Part shown: positions 63,076 to 64,000 of the stretch, piece after piece
Numbering within the stretch: the stretch's first letter is position 1
Layout of the letters: each line of letters begins with the position of its first letter
Assembly (NCBI RefSeq): GCF_900129615.1
Contig: NZ_FQWI01000003.1
Coordinates: 496,001 to 560,000, forward strand
DNA: 64,000 bases
DNA from: Pectobacterium carotovorum
Lineage (GTDB): Bacteria > Pseudomonadota > Gammaproteobacteria > Enterobacterales > Enterobacteriaceae
Direction of reading: 5' to 3'
Made by a program: the position numbers and the translations under genes
Notes under the pieces: model-generated
Databases searched by the model: none
What the model was told of the DNA's origin: nothing
What the model saw: the letters and a program-made list of their open reading frames with translations, nothing else

Positions 63076-63459
63076 AAAACGCCTCTGGATATAATTTCTG
63101 AAATAGGCTTAAATTGCGCGAGGTCAATTATCGTCTTTCACGCCGTCTAGTGGAAAAGTTGATTTGAAGCCAAAAACCTAGTCTGGGTCACGTAAAAACC
63201 TATTTATTGTAGGGGATTACAGGCGTAATATACGGCTACCTCCCTATGGGGTATGCGATTTGTAATACTTGTGATTTATCTTGAGCTTGCTGTCGGGGTA
63301 TCGCGATGCGACTGCCCTGGTGAACGGTATTTCTAGCGTTCATTACAGCCTGTGTTAAAGCAATTCTTGTTGTGTTCTTTTTGGGTGTAATGGCCGGATG
63401 TTTGGCAGCTTGTCAGCGTTTGCAAGCTAATCCCTTCCTGCGAGGAGCAAGGAGTCAAA

Positions 63460-64000
63460 ATGTTTGATGTAGTCGAACTGTCACGTTTACAGTTTGCCTT
63501 AACAGCAATGTACCATTTTCTATTCGTACCATTAACGCTGGGGATGGCGTTTTTGCTGGCGATTATGGAAACGGTATATGTGCTGTCCGGCAAACAAATC
63601 TATAAAGATATGACCAAATTCTGGGGCAAGTTATTTGCAATTAACTTCGCTCTGGGGGTCGCTACCGGATTGACCATGGAGTTTCAATTCGGGACCAACT
63701 GGTCATATTTCTCTCACTACGTCGGGGATATTTTCGGCGCGCCGCTAGCGATTGAAGGCCTGATGGCATTCTTCCTGGAATCGACCTTTGTTGGCTTGTT
63801 CTTCTTCGGCTGGGACCGTTTAGGAAAAGTGCAGCATATGGCCGTGACCTGGCTGGTTGCGCTGGGCTCTAACTTCTCTGCACTGTGGATTCTGGTTGCC
63901 AATGGCTGGATGCAGAACCCCATCGCATCGGATTTCAACTTCGAAACCATGCGTATGGAAATGGTGAGCTTCGCCGATCTGGTACTGAACCCGGTTGCTC
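63460..64000 (+). CDS. cydA: Cytochrome bd-I ubiquinol oxidase subunit I CydA, 3' part outside the window
   Basis: Heme-bearing subunit of the high-affinity quinol oxidase. 180 codons are present of about 520. [25 protein letters not shown] holds the conserved heme-ligand His of helix [44 protein letters not shown] and [15 protein letters not shown] (conserved Glu in the helix) follow. AAGGAG lies before the ATG. In E. coli cydA follows suc and mng genes. Confidence 0.98.
   Translation, partial: MFDVVELSRLQFALTAMYHFLFVPLTLGMAFLLAIMETVYVLSGKQIYKDMTKFWGKLFAINFALGVATGLTMEFQFGTNWSYFSHYVGDIFGAPLAIEGLMAFFLESTFVGLFFFGWDRLGKVQHMAVTWLVALGSNFSALWILVANGWMQNPIASDFNFETMRMEMVSFADLVLNPVA

Larger units (their letters stand above)
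62735..63459. other. cydA upstream region (725 bp)
   Basis: Long, A/T-rich leader and promoter region. Contains a 14-bp hairpin after the preceding gene (62771-62802), an FNR-type site (63062-63075), a weaker one (63114-63127) and a GAGGAG/AAGGAG ribosome-site region before cydA. E. coli cydA also has a long multi-promoter region under ArcA and FNR. Confidence 0.6.

Noticed and set aside
63308-63322. A five-codon frame (MRLPW) in the cydA leader
   Set aside because: No usable ribosome site and too short to separate from chance.

Overview
The window is a stretch of core chromosome from a gamma-proteobacterium of the order Enterobacterales. Gene order follows the Escherichia coli region from leuS to cydA almost step by step, and the proteins resemble their E. 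coli homologues closely over most of their length. Departures from E. coli point to a soft-rot enterobacterium, most likely Pectobacterium or a close relative (inference, no database search made): a chemoreceptor gene lies between fldA and ybfE, pcp lies between the pxp genes and nei, NagE lacks an EIIA domain, and nagD and chiPQ are absent. No insertion sequence, prophage, CRISPR array or rRNA operon was seen.

Layout. 1-6.3 kb: leuS (cut by the window edge), ybeL and the glutamate/aspartate ABC transporter gltIJKL, with a SroC-like region between gltI and gltJ. 6.7-12.6 kb: lnt, corC, ybeY, ybeZ and miaB on the minus strand. 12.8-15.4 kb: ubiF, an unrecognised secreted or anchored protein and a six-gene tRNA operon (Met, Leu, Gln, Gln, Met, Gln). 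15.6-22.6 kb: asnB and the amino-sugar genes nagC, nagA, nagB and, divergently, nagE. 22.8-25.8 kb: glnS, fur and fldA. 25.8-28.4 kb: an AT-rich segment with a FliA-type promoter and a methyl-accepting chemotaxis gene. 28.5-32.9 kb: ybfE, ybfF, seqA, pgm and a half-size EamA transporter. 32.9-41.0 kb: kdpFABC-kdpDE with a KdpE operator. 41.4-49.5 kb: ybfA, ybgA-phrB-ybgI, pxpBCA, pcp, nei and a VOC-fold protein. 49.6-61.4 kb: gltA and, divergently, sdhCDAB-sucABCD. 61.5-64 kb: a DUF2135/TPR-like exported protein and the start of cydA.

How the genes work together. The right third holds much of the TCA cycle (citrate synthase, succinate dehydrogenase, 2-oxoglutarate dehydrogenase E1 and E2, succinyl-CoA synthetase) next to cytochrome bd oxidase; CRP-, ArcA- and FNR-like sites lie in its control regions. 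The nag genes import and catabolise N-acetylglucosamine under NagC. Pcp and PxpABC together form a plausible route from pyroglutamyl peptides to glutamate. The kdp block is a complete potassium-scavenging system. The left third serves translation, RNA maturation and envelope lipoproteins. No clearly new multi-gene system is visible. The most unusual signals are intergenic: an ArcA-like tandem repeat before gltA, a possible sdhC leader peptide, three tandem hairpins between sdhB and sucA, a palindrome nested in the chemoreceptor promoter, and a small reading frame between fur and fldA.
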